64,000 nt of DNA from assembly GCF_025150085.1 (NCBI RefSeq), contig NZ_CP102280.1:387001-451000 (forward strand), read 5' to 3'. The position numbers and the translations under genes are program-made. Below are positions 38,249-48,733 of this stretch, piece by piece. Within the stretch, counting starts at the first letter, position 1. Each line of letters begins with the position of its first letter. Source of the DNA: Dorea longicatena (GTDB lineage Bacteria; Bacillota; Clostridia; Lachnospirales; Lachnospiraceae). The notes below the pieces were generated by a model that was not told the DNA's origin, searched no databases, and saw only the letters and a list, made by a program, of their open reading frames with translations.

Positions 38249-38311
38249 AGCACGGTATACAAAATCAGGCGATTTCTAACATGAAAGAGAGCCATTTGGG
38301 TATATCGTGCT
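38249..38311 (+). promoter_or_regulatory. Structured leader RNA element before the nitrogenase-like operon
   Basis: AGCACGGTATAC (38249-38260) pairs with GTATATCGTGCT (38300-38311), 11 of 12 positions plus one mismatch. The 39 nt between include a second hairpin AAATC-AGGC-GATTT and a possible third. The following sequence is T/A-rich but not a clean T-run. A riboswitch or protein site is possible; no known class was recognised. Confidence 0.4.
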
Positions 38312-38386
38312 TTATTATATCTAAGTATACAAGAAAAATTTTCAAAGGTAAGTTTTCAGCAATAAGAACATGCAGGAGGAACACAC

Positions 38387-39148
38387 ATGTTAAAAGTAGC
38401 AATCTACGGCAAAGGCGGCATCGGAAAATCTACCGTCACATCCAATCTGGCGGCAGCATTTGCCACGATGGGGAAGAAAGTAATCCAGATCGGCTGTGAT
38501 CCGAAGGCAGATTCGACGATGAACCTGCTCGGTGGGGAACCGTTAAGACCGGTCATGAATTATATGAGAGAGGAAGATGAAGAACCGGAGAAACTGGAAG
38601 ACATTGCAAGAGAAGGATTTGGAAATGTCTTATGTATCGAGACGGGCGGACCGACACCGGGACTGGGCTGTGCGGGAAGAGGAATCATTGCCACATTCCA
38701 GTTATTAGAAGATTTGAAATTATTCGAGACCTATAAGCCCGATGTGGTTCTGTACGATGTACTTGGCGACGTAGTCTGTGGCGGATTCGCAGCGCCGATC
38801 CGGGAAGACTATGCAGAGAAGGTCCTGATCGTGACATCCGGGGAGAAGATGGCACTTTATGCGGCGGACAACATTTCCAAAGCAGTGAAGAACTTCGAAG
38901 ACAGAAGCTATGCAAGAGTATTCGGAATTGTACTGAATCACAGAAATGTGGAAAATGAGACTGAAAAAGTAGAGACATTTGCAAAAGAGCATGGATTTGA
39001 CATCGTGGGAGAGATTCCAAGAAGTGATGAAATTAACCGTTGTGAAGACCAGGGGAAGACGGTGATCGAGGGAAATCCGGAGTCGGACATCAGTAAATGC
39101 TTCTATGATCTGGCGGAAATATTATGGAAAGATGAGGAACAGGTATGA
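38387..39148 (+). CDS. NifH-like reductase, first copy
   Basis: Iron-sulfur ATPase of 253 residues, the electron donor type for nitrogenase-like enzymes. Walker [10 protein letters not shown] is at 8-16, the [4Fe-4S] ligands are Cys95 (GLGCAGRG) and Cys131 (GDVVCGG), and the Lys41-type switch is in GCDPKADST. Nothing essential is missing. The closest known uses are nitrogenase, BchL/ChlL, CfbC and group IV homologues; this one has no standard nif genes around it. AGGAGG precedes the ATG. It overlaps the next gene by 4 bp, and a second NifH-like gene is at 46590. Confidence 0.9.
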   Translation: MLKVAIYGKGGIGKSTVTSNLAAAFATMGKKVIQIGCDPKADSTMNLLGGEPLRPVMNYMREEDEEPEKLEDIAREGFGNVLCIETGGPTPGLGCAGRGIIATFQLLEDLKLFETYKPDVVLYDVLGDVVCGGFAAPIREDYAEKVLIVTSGEKMALYAADNISKAVKNFEDRSYARVFGIVLNHRNVENETEKVETFAKEHGFDIVGEIPRSDEINRCEDQGKTVIEGNPESDISKCFYDLAEILWKDEEQV

Positions 39149-40425
39149 GAGAGACTGCCTATTATTGTACGGTAGAAGAATTACAGAAGCGGGGAAGGGA
39201 TGACATTCCGGAGCAGTTCCGTTCGAACACGCATCTGATCTACAGTTCTCCGGCGACGCTTGCGTTCAACTCGCCGGGAGCGGAAGGATTCGGTGTGAAA
39301 AGGGCCGGGCTTGCAATTCCGGATTCGATCATGCTGATCGTGGCACCGGGATGCTGTGGGCGGAATACATCCATGATCAGTTCCATGCCACAGTATGAGG
39401 ACCGTTTCTTCTATTTGACGATGGACGAGACAGACATCGTAACGGGAAGACATTTGAAAAAAGTACCGAAGGCCGTGCAGGAGATCTGTGACAGTCTTGC
39501 GAAGAAGCCGTCGGTTGTGATGATCTGCATTACCTGTGTGGATGCACTTCTCGGAACAGATATGGAACGAATCTGCAGAAAGTCCGAAGAAAAGACAGGA
39601 CTTCCAGTGAGACCATGCTATATGTATGCCCTGACAAGGGAAGGAAGAAAACCGCCGATGGTACATGTGCGTCAGTCGTTATATTCTTTACTGGAACCCA
39701 AGAAGAAAAAAGGAAATGTCGTGAATCTGCTGGGATTTTTCTCACCACTTATGGACGACTGTGAGTTATACGGTATGTTGGAAAAAGCAGGTGTAAAGAC
39801 GGTGCATGAGATATCCAGATGCAAGAACTATGAAGAATATCAGACGATGGCGGAGGCGAATTTCAATCTGGTATTACATCCAGAAACGAGATTCGCAGCA
39901 GAAGATTTTCATGAGAAATTGCAGATTCCGTTTATCGAACTTCGGAGATTGTACCAGATTGATAAGATAACGAAGCAGTATCAGGCACTGGGGAAGGTTC
40001 TGGGGATTCCATTCGAAGATAAAGAGGCAGAAAGAACTGCACTTGATGCGGTAGAACGTTTGAAAGCCGCTAAGCCGGATGCCATATTTGCCATTGGAGA
40101 ATGTATGAACGGTGATCCGTTTGAACTGGCACTGGCACTTGTGAAATACGGATTTCAAGTGGCAGAGATCTATGGGACACTGAATGCAGAGAACTTTGTG
40201 TATCTGAAGCATTTATCCGAATTAAGTCCGCAGACAAAAGTATTTTCCAACATGGAACCGACCATGATCTATTATGATCACAAAGAGAGCGGAGTAACCA
40301 CTACCATTGGAAAAGATGCCTGCTACTATCATCCGGATGCGGAAAATGTGATGTGGAATGAAGAAGTACAGCCGTATGGATATGCAGGTGTGAAGCATTT
40401 GTGCGAAAAACTGTTGGAGGTGTAG
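39145..40425 (+). CDS. NifD-like (nitrogenase component 1-type) subunit, first copy
   Basis: Protein of 426 residues in the oxidoreductase/nitrogenase component 1 family, about 60 shorter than NifD. Cys70/Cys71 in APGCCGRN match the NifD GxxGC cluster ligand, and Cys131 in [14 protein letters not shown] matches the third ligand (NifD Cys154 position). The usual first N-terminal ligand is not obvious; only Cys8 is there. No counterpart of the FeMo-cofactor Cys275/His442 context was found. It probably pairs with the next gene's product and receives electrons from the NifH-like protein. Substrate unknown. Confidence 0.8.
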   Translation: MRETAYYCTVEELQKRGRDDIPEQFRSNTHLIYSSPATLAFNSPGAEGFGVKRAGLAIPDSIMLIVAPGCCGRNTSMISSMPQYEDRFFYLTMDETDIVTGRHLKKVPKAVQEICDSLAKKPSVVMICITCVDALLGTDMERICRKSEEKTGLPVRPCYMYALTREGRKPPMVHVRQSLYSLLEPKKKKGNVVNLLGFFSPLMDDCELYGMLEKAGVKTVHEISRCKNYEEYQTMAEANFNLVLHPETRFAAEDFHEKLQIPFIELRRLYQIDKITKQYQALGKVLGIPFEDKEAERTALDAVERLKAAKPDAIFAIGECMNGDPFELALALVKYGFQVAEIYGTLNAENFVYLKHLSELSPQTKVFSNMEPTMIYYDHKESGVTTTIGKDACYYHPDAENVMWNEEVQPYGYAGVKHLCEKLLEV

Positions 40426-40428
40426 GCG

Positions 40429-41508
40429 ATGAAAGGATTAAGAAAATATCTGACACCATTTGCACCGGACCAGTCTGGAGCGGTGTCGGTGTTATACGAA
40501 CTTGGCGGAATGCTGGTCATCTGTGATGCGGGCGGCTGTACGGGAAATGTATGTGGATTCGATGAGCCAAGATGGTTTGAAACAAGAAGTGCGGTATTCA
40601 GTGCGGGGCTTCGTGATATGGATGCGATACTCGGAAGAGACGACAGACTGGTTGCAAAACTTGCAGATGCGGCAGAAAAGCTGGATGTGACATTTGCAGC
40701 AGTGATCGGGACTCCGGTACCGGCAGTGATCGGGACTGATTACCGGGCGCTGGAGCGGATGCTGGCGAAGAAGACGGAACTGCCGGTCCTGACGGTGAAT
40801 ACGGATGGCATGGAATTGTATGACAGGGGAGAAGAGAAGGCATATCTTGCATTGTTCGAGAAATTCAGTGACAAGAACGAAGAGTCTGAGGATATGAATG
40901 ATAAAGACAGACCACATATCGGGATTATCGGCATGACTCCGCAGGATGTCAGTGACCTGAAGGCAGCAGATAAGATCCGGAAAGTATATGCAGACCAGGG
41001 AATGCGTGCCATCTGCTATGGCATGGGAGACGGACTGGATGAAGTGAGAAATGCTTCTCTGGCAGCGAAGAATGTGGTCGTATCTCCGGCAGCATTAAAA
41101 GCAGCGCAGTATCTGCAAAAGAAGTTCGGAACACCATATGAGATTGCCTATCCACTGGTATCAGAACTTGTGCCGGAAGTGAATTATCAAGGAAAGAAGA
41201 TCCTGATCGTACAGCAGCAGGTGATTGCAAATGCAGTGCGTAAGGAGATCGAAAAACGAACCGGGGAAAAAGAAGCAATCATAACAGCGACATGGTTCAT
41301 GCGGAAAGAGGAGATTTTAACGGATCTGAATGTTGATGCCGTAGATGATATTAGTCTGAAAGAAGAGGATGATTTCATTTCGCTGGTGGAAAAAGAAGGA
41401 TATGATGTGATCTTTGCAGATCCGTGTATGGAGCGGATGATTCCGGGATTTGAAGGGGTATTTATTCCGCTGACGCATTTTGCAGTGTCAGGAAAGCTTA
41501 ACGTGTAA
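40429..41508 (+). CDS. NifK-like (nitrogenase component 1-type) subunit, first copy
   Basis: Protein of 359 residues, much shorter than NifK (about 520). N-terminal SGAVSVLYELGGMLVICDAG then GCTGNVCGF holds Cys32, Cys37 and Cys42, where NifK has its GxxGC motif. The block equivalent to NifK TTCMAEVIGDD reads GTPVPAVIGTDY, so the third cluster Cys is lost. It starts 3 bp after its NifD-like partner. Such loss is also seen in ChlB/NifN-like subunits. Expected to form a D-K heteromer. Confidence 0.78.
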   Translation: MKGLRKYLTPFAPDQSGAVSVLYELGGMLVICDAGGCTGNVCGFDEPRWFETRSAVFSAGLRDMDAILGRDDRLVAKLADAAEKLDVTFAAVIGTPVPAVIGTDYRALERMLAKKTELPVLTVNTDGMELYDRGEEKAYLALFEKFSDKNEESEDMNDKDRPHIGIIGMTPQDVSDLKAADKIRKVYADQGMRAICYGMGDGLDEVRNASLAAKNVVVSPAALKAAQYLQKKFGTPYEIAYPLVSELVPEVNYQGKKILIVQQQVIANAVRKEIEKRTGEKEAIITATWFMRKEEILTDLNVDAVDDISLKEEDDFISLVEKEGYDVIFADPCMERMIPGFEGVFIPLTHFAVSGKLNV

Positions 41509-41556
41509 GCAGGATATATGGGAAACCTATATGTTTTAGACAGGGGGAAGAAACGG

Positions 41557-43896
41557 ATGATAACAAAGAAAATCCGTGTCTACGGAATTGTGCAGGGTGT
41601 CGGCTTCAGACCGACTGTGAGCCGTCATGCAGCGGCTGCCGGAATCACCGGAAGTGTGTGTAACAAAGGTCCCTATGTGGAAATCTTTGCACAGGGAGAG
41701 GAAAAATGTGTAAAAGATTTTCTGGAGAGACTGGAAAAGCAGCCGCCGGAGAGAGCTGCCATATTGAAGATCAATACAGAAGATGTAAAAGAGGAAGAAT
41801 ACGGGAAATTCAATGATTTTCAGATCATAGAAAGTGAGAAGACAAAAGGGGAGATCTTCGTCTCGCCGGATATTGCAATCTGCGAAGAATGCAAGAAAGA
41901 AATGTACGATCCGAAAGACCGGCGTTATCTGCACCCATTTATCAACTGCACCTGCTGCGGTCCCAGACTTACGATCCTGGACGCGCTTCCATATGACCGG
42001 GAACGGACCAGCATGAAGGAATTCCCGATGTGCCCGGACTGTGCGGCGGAGTATGTGGATCCGGCGACCAGACGTTATGATGCACAGCCGGTATGTTGCA
42101 ACGCATGCGGTCCTGAAGTATATCTGACCGGAAGGGAAGAACGGGGAAGAACTGCGATCATTGCCACAAGAAAAATGATCCATGACGGCGGAATCGTGGC
42201 AATCAAGGGAATCGGCGGATTCCATCTTTGCTGCGATGCGACGAATGAAGAAGCAGTACAGAGGTTACGGACATTAAAGAACCGGCCGGCGAAACCATTT
42301 GCTGTGATGGCAAGAGATGTAGAAGCAGTAAAGCGGGAATGTCTGGTAAATGAAGTACAGGAGGAGATTCTGGATGGACATCAGAAGCCGATTCTGTTAC
42401 TTGAAAAACGGAAAAAATCTGCAGACAGTACAGGTCTTTGCAAGTCTGTCGCTCCTGGGAATCCGAAAGTCGGTGTCATGCTTCCATACGCTCCGGTACA
42501 GATGCTGTTATTCCAATATGACGACGGAATCCAGATGCCAGATTTTCTGGTGATGACAAGCGGCAATATATCCGGCGCACCGATCTGCCGGGATGATAAA
42601 GAAGCAGTGGAGGAACTGTCGCATCTGTGTGACCTGATCCTTTCGCATGACAGAAAGATCCGGATTCGGGCGGACGATTCGGTGATGGATTTTTATAAGG
42701 GAGAGCCTTATATGATCCGGCGCTCCAGAGGCTATGCGCCGCTTCCGACGATGGTGACGATGCCGTGGAAAGGACAGGTGCTGGCCGCAGGCGGAGAACT
42801 TAAGAATACATTCTGTATCGGAGTGGATGGACGTTTCTATCTGTCCCCATATGTAGGGGATCTGGAAGATCTCCGTACTGTAAAAGCGTTGCAAGAGACG
42901 ATCCACAGATTTGAGACGCTTCTGGAGGTAGAACCGGAAGTTGCAGCGTGTGATCTGCATCCAAAATACAACTCGACAGTTGTTGCAGAAGAACTGGGAC
43001 TTCCCGTCGTAAAGATCCAGCATCATTATGCACATATTTTATCCTGTATGGCAGAAAATGACCGGAAAGAGCAGGTGATTGGCGTGGCATTCGACGGAAC
43101 CGGATATGGTACAGACGGAACCATCTGGGGAGGCGAACTTCTGCTTGCAGATTATCACGGATTTGAGCGGATGGGAAGTATCGAACCATTTCTTCAGATC
43201 GGAGGAGACATTTCTGCTAAAGAAGGATGGCGAATTGCAGTTTCACTGATCTATCAGCAGACACAGGATAAAGAGCAGACAATGGAGATTGTAAAGAAGC
43301 TTAACCTGTGCAGTGAACCGGAATGCAAAGTGCTTCTTGCCATGGCGGACCGGAAAATGAATGCTGTGACATCGACCAGTGCGGGACGTCTGTTCGATGC
43401 AGTCAGTGCAATCCTCGGAATCCGGACGAAGTCTACATTCGAAGGGGAGGCTTCGATGGCACTTGAATTTGCCGCAGAAGCTTATGAGAAAGAAATCTGG
43501 GAAATTGATGAGCCGGCAGATGGTGAAAGCGGTCCGGATGAAGAAAAGAAAGAGCCGGAAGACAGGCTGATTATGCAGACAGGAAGCCTTATAAAATATC
43601 TGACAGAGAAGAAAACAGAAGGCATTCAGGCAGAAAAATTAGCTTATATCTTTCATCAAAAGCTGGCAGACCTTATAATCTGTGGCTGTAGGAAGATCAG
43701 AAAGAAAACAAAATGTAATTGTGTGGCATTAAGCGGCGGTGTATTCCAAAATCGGCTGTTGTTGAGAATGGTGGAAGAAGGTCTGGAAAAAGAACATTTT
43801 ACCGTACTCAGACATCACCTGATCCCGGCAAATGATGGCGGGATCGCACTGGGGCAGGCAGCATATGCCATGCAGTATATTCAGGAGGGAAAATAA
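41557..43896 (+). CDS. hypF: Carbamoyltransferase HypF
   Basis: Makes the cyanide precursor: converts carbamoyl phosphate to carbamoyl-AMP and transfers carbamoyl to the C-terminal Cys of HypE. Length 779. Acylphosphatase domain at 1-90 (YGIVQGVGFRPTVSRHA), two zinc fingers (CEECKKEMYDP, CTCCGPR; CPDCAAEYVDP, CCNACGPE), YrdC-like domain near 190-380, Kae1-like domain with QHHYAHILSCMAEN. ATG 41557 (GGGGG upstream) is preferred to 41518. hypC follows 1 bp after the stop. In a [NiFe]-hydrogenase context this supplies Fe-CN ligands; no hydrogenase structural gene is nearby. Confidence 0.96.
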   Translation: MITKKIRVYGIVQGVGFRPTVSRHAAAAGITGSVCNKGPYVEIFAQGEEKCVKDFLERLEKQPPERAAILKINTEDVKEEEYGKFNDFQIIESEKTKGEIFVSPDIAICEECKKEMYDPKDRRYLHPFINCTCCGPRLTILDALPYDRERTSMKEFPMCPDCAAEYVDPATRRYDAQPVCCNACGPEVYLTGREERGRTAIIATRKMIHDGGIVAIKGIGGFHLCCDATNEEAVQRLRTLKNRPAKPFAVMARDVEAVKRECLVNEVQEEILDGHQKPILLLEKRKKSADSTGLCKSVAPGNPKVGVMLPYAPVQMLLFQYDDGIQMPDFLVMTSGNISGAPICRDDKEAVEELSHLCDLILSHDRKIRIRADDSVMDFYKGEPYMIRRSRGYAPLPTMVTMPWKGQVLAAGGELKNTFCIGVDGRFYLSPYVGDLEDLRTVKALQETIHRFETLLEVEPEVAACDLHPKYNSTVVAEELGLPVVKIQHHYAHILSCMAENDRKEQVIGVAFDGTGYGTDGTIWGGELLLADYHGFERMGSIEPFLQIGGDISAKEGWRIAVSLIYQQTQDKEQTMEIVKKLNLCSEPECKVLLAMADRKMNAVTSTSAGRLFDAVSAILGIRTKSTFEGEASMALEFAAEAYEKEIWEIDEPADGESGPDEEKKEPEDRLIMQTGSLIKYLTEKKTEGIQAEKLAYIFHQKLADLIICGCRKIRKKTKCNCVALSGGVFQNRLLLRMVEEGLEKEHFTVLRHHLIPANDGGIALGQAAYAMQYIQEGK

Positions 43897-43897
43897 C

Positions 43898-44107
43898 ATG
43901 TGTGTAGGATTATCAGCAAAAGTAGTCCGTATCAGTGACGGTACGGCGGTTGTAGATGCGGGGGGCGCAAAAAGAGAGGTCTCTTCAGAATTACTGGAAG
44001 ATCTGGAACCGGGAGATTATGTAATGGTGCATGCAGGAATCGCCATTGCAAAAATTACCGGTGAAGATGACAGTGAGACAGATCAGTTGATGGAGGAACT
44101 TCTGTAA
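43898..44107 (+). CDS. hypC: Hydrogenase maturation chaperone HypC
   Basis: Small 69-residue chaperone. It begins MCVGLSAKVV, so the essential Cys2 is exposed after methionine removal; DYVMVHAGIAIAKI is the conserved OB-fold block. HypC carries Fe(CN)2CO between HypD and the target apo-enzyme. AGGAGG lies 8 bp upstream. Its stop shares one base with the hypD start. Its client here may be something other than a hydrogenase large subunit. Confidence 0.93.
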   Translation: MCVGLSAKVVRISDGTAVVDAGGAKREVSSELLEDLEPGDYVMVHAGIAIAKITGEDDSETDQLMEELL

Positions 44108-45153
44108 TGAGTGAAGGAAAGAAAACGGCAAGAGAGATCATAGAAGGATATGACGGCCCTGCAGTCCGGATCATGGAAGTATGCGGGACACATACACATG
44201 AAATCTTCCGGCTAGGTATTCGCAAACTTCTTCCAAAGCAGGTAGAATTGATCTCTGGTCCCGGGTGTCCGGTCTGTGTCACACCGGTAAGTTATATCGA
44301 TGAGGCAGTTTATCTGGCTCTGGAAAAGAGTGTGACAATCTGTACATTCGGAGATCTGGTGCGTGTGCCGGGAAGTAAGAAGAGTCTGGCAGATGCAAGA
44401 AGCGAAGGCGGGAAGATCCATATCGTCTATTCACCTGCCGATGCGGAAAAATATGCAAAAGAACATCCGGAAGAAGAGGTTGTATTCTTATCTGTAGGAT
44501 TTGAGACGACGACTCCGGCGGGATGTCTGTCTGTCAAAAAAGCAAAAGAAGAAGGAATCACGAACTATTCCATGCTGATCGCAAATAAAACGATGCCGCA
44601 GGCATACGAAGCATTAAAAGGAAGCGCAGACATTTTCTTATATCCGGGACATGTCAATGCGATCACAGGAACAAAGCTCTGTGAAGAATTGGTGCAGGAA
44701 GGTGTAAGCGGTGTGGTGGCAGGCTTTACGGCAAAAGAACTTCTGACTGCACTGGCAGTTGCACTGACACATTTTCAGAAAGGGAAACCTTTCTTTGTAA
44801 ATTGTTATCCGCGTGTAGTGACAGAAGAAGGCAGTAAGGAAGCGCAGAGACTGGTGGATACGCTGATGGAAGCATGTGACAGTGAATGGAGAGGACTCGG
44901 AATCATACCGGGATCCGGACTTAGGTTACGTGATGAATGGGACATGTATGATGCCAGAAAGAAATATCAGGTTCCGAAGATGGAAGGAAGGGCGAATCCG
45001 GCCTGTAGATGCGGGGATGTATTACAGGGAAAATGTAAACCATCCGACTGCAAAGTATTTGGAAAGGTCTGTACACCGCAGCATCCGGTAGGTGCATGTA
45101 TGGTATCCGGAGAGGGAGCCTGTTCAGCATATTATATGTATGGAAGAGAATAA
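44107..45153 (+). CDS. hypD: Fe-(CN)2CO assembly protein HypD
   Basis: Scaffold for Fe ligand assembly, 348 residues. Conserved Cys motifs: EVCGTHTHEIFRLGIR (Fe site), ISGPGCPVCVTP, FETTTPA and the C-terminal [4Fe-4S] set CRCGDVLQGKCKPSDCKVFG with CTPQHP and GACMVSGEGAC. All cysteines expected for activity are present. Works with HypC and HypE. Overlaps hypC by 1 bp. Confidence 0.96.
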   Translation: MSEGKKTAREIIEGYDGPAVRIMEVCGTHTHEIFRLGIRKLLPKQVELISGPGCPVCVTPVSYIDEAVYLALEKSVTICTFGDLVRVPGSKKSLADARSEGGKIHIVYSPADAEKYAKEHPEEEVVFLSVGFETTTPAGCLSVKKAKEEGITNYSMLIANKTMPQAYEALKGSADIFLYPGHVNAITGTKLCEELVQEGVSGVVAGFTAKELLTALAVALTHFQKGKPFFVNCYPRVVTEEGSKEAQRLVDTLMEACDSEWRGLGIIPGSGLRLRDEWDMYDARKKYQVPKMEGRANPACRCGDVLQGKCKPSDCKVFGKVCTPQHPVGACMVSGEGACSAYYMYGRE

Positions 45154-45188
45154 GAAAATAGACGGAAAATAACAAGGAAGTGGACAAG

Positions 45189-46235
45189 ATGAATGAGTAT
45201 GTGGATAATGAAGCAAGAAAAGCAAGATTAGTGGGGAAAACTGTGACGATGGCACATGGTGCAGGAGGACGCCAGACGTCAGAGCTGATCGATATGATCT
45301 TTAAAGCACATTTTGATAATCCGGATCTGACTGCGGATGATGCAGCCGTCCTGGCACCTCCGGCCGGTAAGATGGCAGTGTCTACCGATGGATTTATCGT
45401 ATCACCGGCATTCTATCCGGGAGGAAATATCGGAAAGCTTTCCATCTGCGGTACGGTCAATGATCTTTCCTGTATGGGAGCAAAACCATTATACCTGACC
45501 AGCGCATTTGTGATCGAAGAAGGATTTCCTATGGAAAAACTGGAAGAGATCGCAGAGGCAATGGAAAAGACGGCGAAAGAAGCCGGAGTCCGGATTGTAT
45601 CGGGGGATACCAAGGTTGCCGGAAAGGGCCAGGTGGACGGAGTCTTTATCACGACAACAGGTATCGGTGAGATCACGGATGGAGTTGAAGTTGCGGGAAA
45701 TCTTGCAAAACCGGGCGATGCGATCATTGTGACAGGAGATATCGGAAGACACGGATGCACGATCCTTCTTGCGAGAGAAGATTTTGGAATTGAAGCAGAT
45801 GTGACCAGTGACTGTGCACCTCTCTGGGGCAATGTAAAAGCAGTGATGGATGCAACACATGAACTGCATGTGATCCGTGATGCAACCAGAGGTGGAGTCG
45901 GAACTGTGCTGTATGAGATTGCAGGACAGAGTCAGGTAGGAATCCGTCTGGATGCTTCGAAGATTCCGGTTGCACCGGAGGTACGCGGCGTATGTGGAAT
46001 GCTTGGCCTGGAGCCGCTCTATCTTGCGTGCGAAGGACGACTTGTGATCATGGCACCGAAAGAACAGGCACAGACAATCGTGGATGCATTGAAAGCATGT
46101 CCGTATTCTAAAAATGCGGCAATTATCGGTGAAGTGACCGAAGAACAGCCTGGAAAAGTTGTGATGTTGACGGAGATTGGAACGCAGGCATTACTTCCGC
46201 AGCCGGGAGGGGAATTACTGCCGCGTATCTGTTAA
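45189..46235 (+). CDS. hypE: Carbamoyl dehydratase HypE
   Basis: PurM-like ATPase that dehydrates the thiocarbamate on its own C-terminal Cys to thiocyanate and gives cyanide to HypCD. Length 348; N-terminal MAHGAGGRQTSELIDMIF, Asp-rich DDAAVLAPP, and exact C-terminal PRIC with the acceptor Cys as last residue. So HypE should be functional. ATG 45189 is preferred to GTG 45180. Confidence 0.95.
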   Translation: MNEYVDNEARKARLVGKTVTMAHGAGGRQTSELIDMIFKAHFDNPDLTADDAAVLAPPAGKMAVSTDGFIVSPAFYPGGNIGKLSICGTVNDLSCMGAKPLYLTSAFVIEEGFPMEKLEEIAEAMEKTAKEAGVRIVSGDTKVAGKGQVDGVFITTTGIGEITDGVEVAGNLAKPGDAIIVTGDIGRHGCTILLAREDFGIEADVTSDCAPLWGNVKAVMDATHELHVIRDATRGGVGTVLYEIAGQSQVGIRLDASKIPVAPEVRGVCGMLGLEPLYLACEGRLVIMAPKEQAQTIVDALKACPYSKNAAIIGEVTEEQPGKVVMLTEIGTQALLPQPGGELLPRIC

Positions 46236-46282
46236 GCATGGAAGACAAAGCAGACATAAAGCATGAAAAAGTGAGGAAATCT

Positions 46283-46546
46283 ATGGATACAAGAGTGGCA
46301 GTTATTTCGATTATTGTGGAGAATCCGGAAGCAATCGAGACGTTGAATCATCTGCTTCACGAGGCAGGGCAATTTATTATCGGAAGAATGGGAATTCCGT
46401 ACCGGGAGAAAGGGATTAACATCATCAGCATTGCGATCGATGCACCGCAGGATATGATCAGTACATTATCCGGTAAGATCGGGCGCCTGAACGGGGTATC
46501 CACGAAGACGGCATATTCGAATATTATTACGAAAGCAGGAGAATAG
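46283..46546 (+). CDS. TM1266-family small regulator or accessory protein
   Basis: ACT-like/NikR-C-like protein of 87 residues: TRVAVISIIVENPEAIETLN, then YREKGINIISIAIDAPQDMI, the pattern of proteins annotated as iron-only hydrogenase system regulator. They are usually next to [FeFe]-hydrogenase maturation genes, not Hyp genes. There is no DNA-binding domain. ATG 46283 (GAGG upstream) is better than 46238. Its place between hypE and the second NifH-like gene ties the two halves of the operon together. Confidence 0.8.
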   Translation: MDTRVAVISIIVENPEAIETLNHLLHEAGQFIIGRMGIPYREKGINIISIAIDAPQDMISTLSGKIGRLNGVSTKTAYSNIITKAGE

Positions 46547-46589
46547 AACATTCGGATATTATTTATGAGAGCAGGAGAGCAAGAATAAT

Positions 46590-47420
46590 ATGATTAAGAT
46601 TGCAGTATATGGAAAAGGCGGGATCGGTAAATCAACGACGGTATCGAACGTTGCCGTGGCACTGGCAGAAAAAGGCCTGAAAGTGATGCAGATTGGCTGC
46701 GATCCGAAAGCCGATTCAACGATCGCATTAAGACACGGGGAAGCAGTACCGACGGTACTGGATCTTTTCCGGGAGAAAAAGCAGGATCTGAAATTGGAAG
46801 ATATGGTGCGGACCGGATATCAGGGTGTGATCTGTGTAGAGGCAGGTGGTCCGACACCGGGACTCGGATGTGCAGGAAGAGGAATTATCACGGCATTGGA
46901 AAAATTAAAAGAGACGGGAGCATATGAAGTATATCAGCCGGATGTTGTACTTTATGATGTACTCGGAGATGTTGTATGCGGTGGATTTTCTATGCCGATG
47001 CGGAAAGGATATGCGGATAAAGTTTTTATTATTACTTCAGGAGAAAATATGGCGATCCATGCAGGAGCCAATATTGCGATGGCGGTAGAGAACTTTAAGA
47101 ATCGTGGATATGCTTCCCTTGGCGGGATTATTCTGAACCGCAGGAATGTAGCGAGAGAAGAAGAAAAGGTAAATGAGCTGGCAGATGATTTTCAGACACA
47201 GGTAGTCGGAACATTGTCCCACAGCGGACTTGTGACAGAAGCAGAAGAAAAGAAAGAGACGGTTATGGAATGCTTTCCGGACAGTGAGATGGCTGAGGAA
47301 TACAGAAAACTTGCGGAAGCAATCTATGAGTTGTCAAAACGACCAGAAGGATCAGCCTGTGAAAAAGCCGATGAAAAGTATACTGCCGATAAAAGACCTG
47401 GGGAGGGATTGAAATGTTAA
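46590..47420 (+). CDS. NifH-like reductase, second copy
   Basis: Iron-sulfur ATPase of 276 residues, clearly homologous to the protein at 38387 but distinct. Walker [10 protein letters not shown] at 8-16; Cys94 (GLGCAGRG) and Cys130 (GDVVCGG) hold the cluster. The last ~30 residues ([20 protein letters not shown]) are a charged extension absent from the first copy. It overlaps the following NifD-like gene by 7 bp. Two NifH-like proteins in one operon suggest two dedicated reductase pairs, or one for biosynthesis and one for catalysis. Confidence 0.9.
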   Translation: MIKIAVYGKGGIGKSTTVSNVAVALAEKGLKVMQIGCDPKADSTIALRHGEAVPTVLDLFREKKQDLKLEDMVRTGYQGVICVEAGGPTPGLGCAGRGIITALEKLKETGAYEVYQPDVVLYDVLGDVVCGGFSMPMRKGYADKVFIITSGENMAIHAGANIAMAVENFKNRGYASLGGIILNRRNVAREEEKVNELADDFQTQVVGTLSHSGLVTEAEEKKETVMECFPDSEMAEEYRKLAEAIYELSKRPEGSACEKADEKYTADKRPGEGLKC

Positions 47421-48733
47421 AGAAAGCCGGAGAATCAACCGGACTGGAATTCAATTCCCCGGCACATGGAAACTGGAATATTGTCCATACAGGAATGCTT
47501 CTTCCGGAATCCATACAGATCTATGTCTGTGCAGATAACTGTATGCGGGGAGTCGTTCTGACAGCAGCCGAGATGAATGCGGCAGACAGATTTTCCTTTG
47601 TGATCGTGGAAGAAGAGGATCTTCTGAACGGCAATCTGGAAGATGTGACGATCGAAGGCGTTACAGATGTATTAAGAAAACGAAAAGATCATCCGAAAGC
47701 AGTACTGTTATTTACCGTGTGTCTGCATCATTTTCTGGGATGTGATCTGGAACGGGTGTATGAAGAACTGGAAGACAGATTCCCGGATATTTTCTTCGTC
47801 CGCTGTTATATGGATCCAATCATGCAAAAGCACGGGCTGACGCCGGATCAGAAACTTCGAAAGGCAATATATGACGGACTTAAGGTGAGAGAAGAAAATC
47901 CGAAAGCAGTGACGATTCTTGGCAGTGATTTTGCGCTGGATGAGACCAGTGATATCAGGCGTTTGTTAAAATGGAAGCATATAGAAGTAAAAGAATTGCC
48001 AGAGTGTAATTCATGGAAGTCCTATCAAGAGCTTGCAGACAGTAAAATATTCATAGCGTGCTATCCGCCTGGAAAATATGGTCTGGAATGTCAGGCAGAA
48101 CGACTTAGGAAGAAAGCGTTATATCTTCCGGGAAGCTTTGATTATGATGAGATTATCAGGCAGTGGAAGACGTTGGAGCAGGCGGTTGGAGAAAATGTGG
48201 AAGAGGTTGAGGGTATAGAAGATACAGATATGTACATGGAGAAATCACTGGAAAGAATTACAAAAAGAGAGATTGCACTGTGTGAATCTGCTTTAGAACA
48301 AGCCAGAAAAGTGGTCGGAGATGTTCCCATTATGATCGATCACACCTTTCATCCAAGGCTGCTGGAACTGGCAAAGCTGTTACTGACACATGGTTTTTCT
48401 GTGACCAGAATCTATCTGGACGCGGTTAATCCGGAAGAAAAAGACACATTTGAGTGGCTAAAGGAACAATATCCTGAACTGGAATATGAACCAACGATTC
48501 GTCCGGAGATGCGTATGAAGCCAAGAAACGAATCAGATGTACTGGCAATCGGGCAGAAAGCAGCGTGGTTTACAGGAACCAGGCATTTTGTCAATCTAGT
48601 GGAAGGTGCAGGACTGTATGGATTTGACGGAATCCGCAGAACGGCAGAATTGATGACAGAAGCCTGGCAGGAAGAAAAAGATCCAGAAGATCTGATCATT
48701 CGGAAAGGATGGGGGTGCGAAAGCTGCATATGA
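47414..48733 (+). CDS. NifD/NifE-like subunit, second copy
   Basis: Protein of 439 residues in the nitrogenase component 1 family. Cysteines: Cys39 and Cys43 ([10 protein letters not shown]), Cys103 and Cys110 ([13 protein letters not shown]). Only some fit canonical ligand places; the pattern differs from the first NifD-like copy. The ending [12 protein letters not shown] adds a CxxC-like pair just before the stop. It overlaps the next gene (ATGA). Group and substrate unknown. Confidence 0.75.
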   Translation: MLKKAGESTGLEFNSPAHGNWNIVHTGMLLPESIQIYVCADNCMRGVVLTAAEMNAADRFSFVIVEEEDLLNGNLEDVTIEGVTDVLRKRKDHPKAVLLFTVCLHHFLGCDLERVYEELEDRFPDIFFVRCYMDPIMQKHGLTPDQKLRKAIYDGLKVREENPKAVTILGSDFALDETSDIRRLLKWKHIEVKELPECNSWKSYQELADSKIFIACYPPGKYGLECQAERLRKKALYLPGSFDYDEIIRQWKTLEQAVGENVEEVEGIEDTDMYMEKSLERITKREIALCESALEQARKVVGDVPIMIDHTFHPRLLELAKLLLTHGFSVTRIYLDAVNPEEKDTFEWLKEQYPELEYEPTIRPEMRMKPRNESDVLAIGQKAAWFTGTRHFVNLVEGAGLYGFDGIRRTAELMTEAWQEEKDPEDLIIRKGWGCESCI

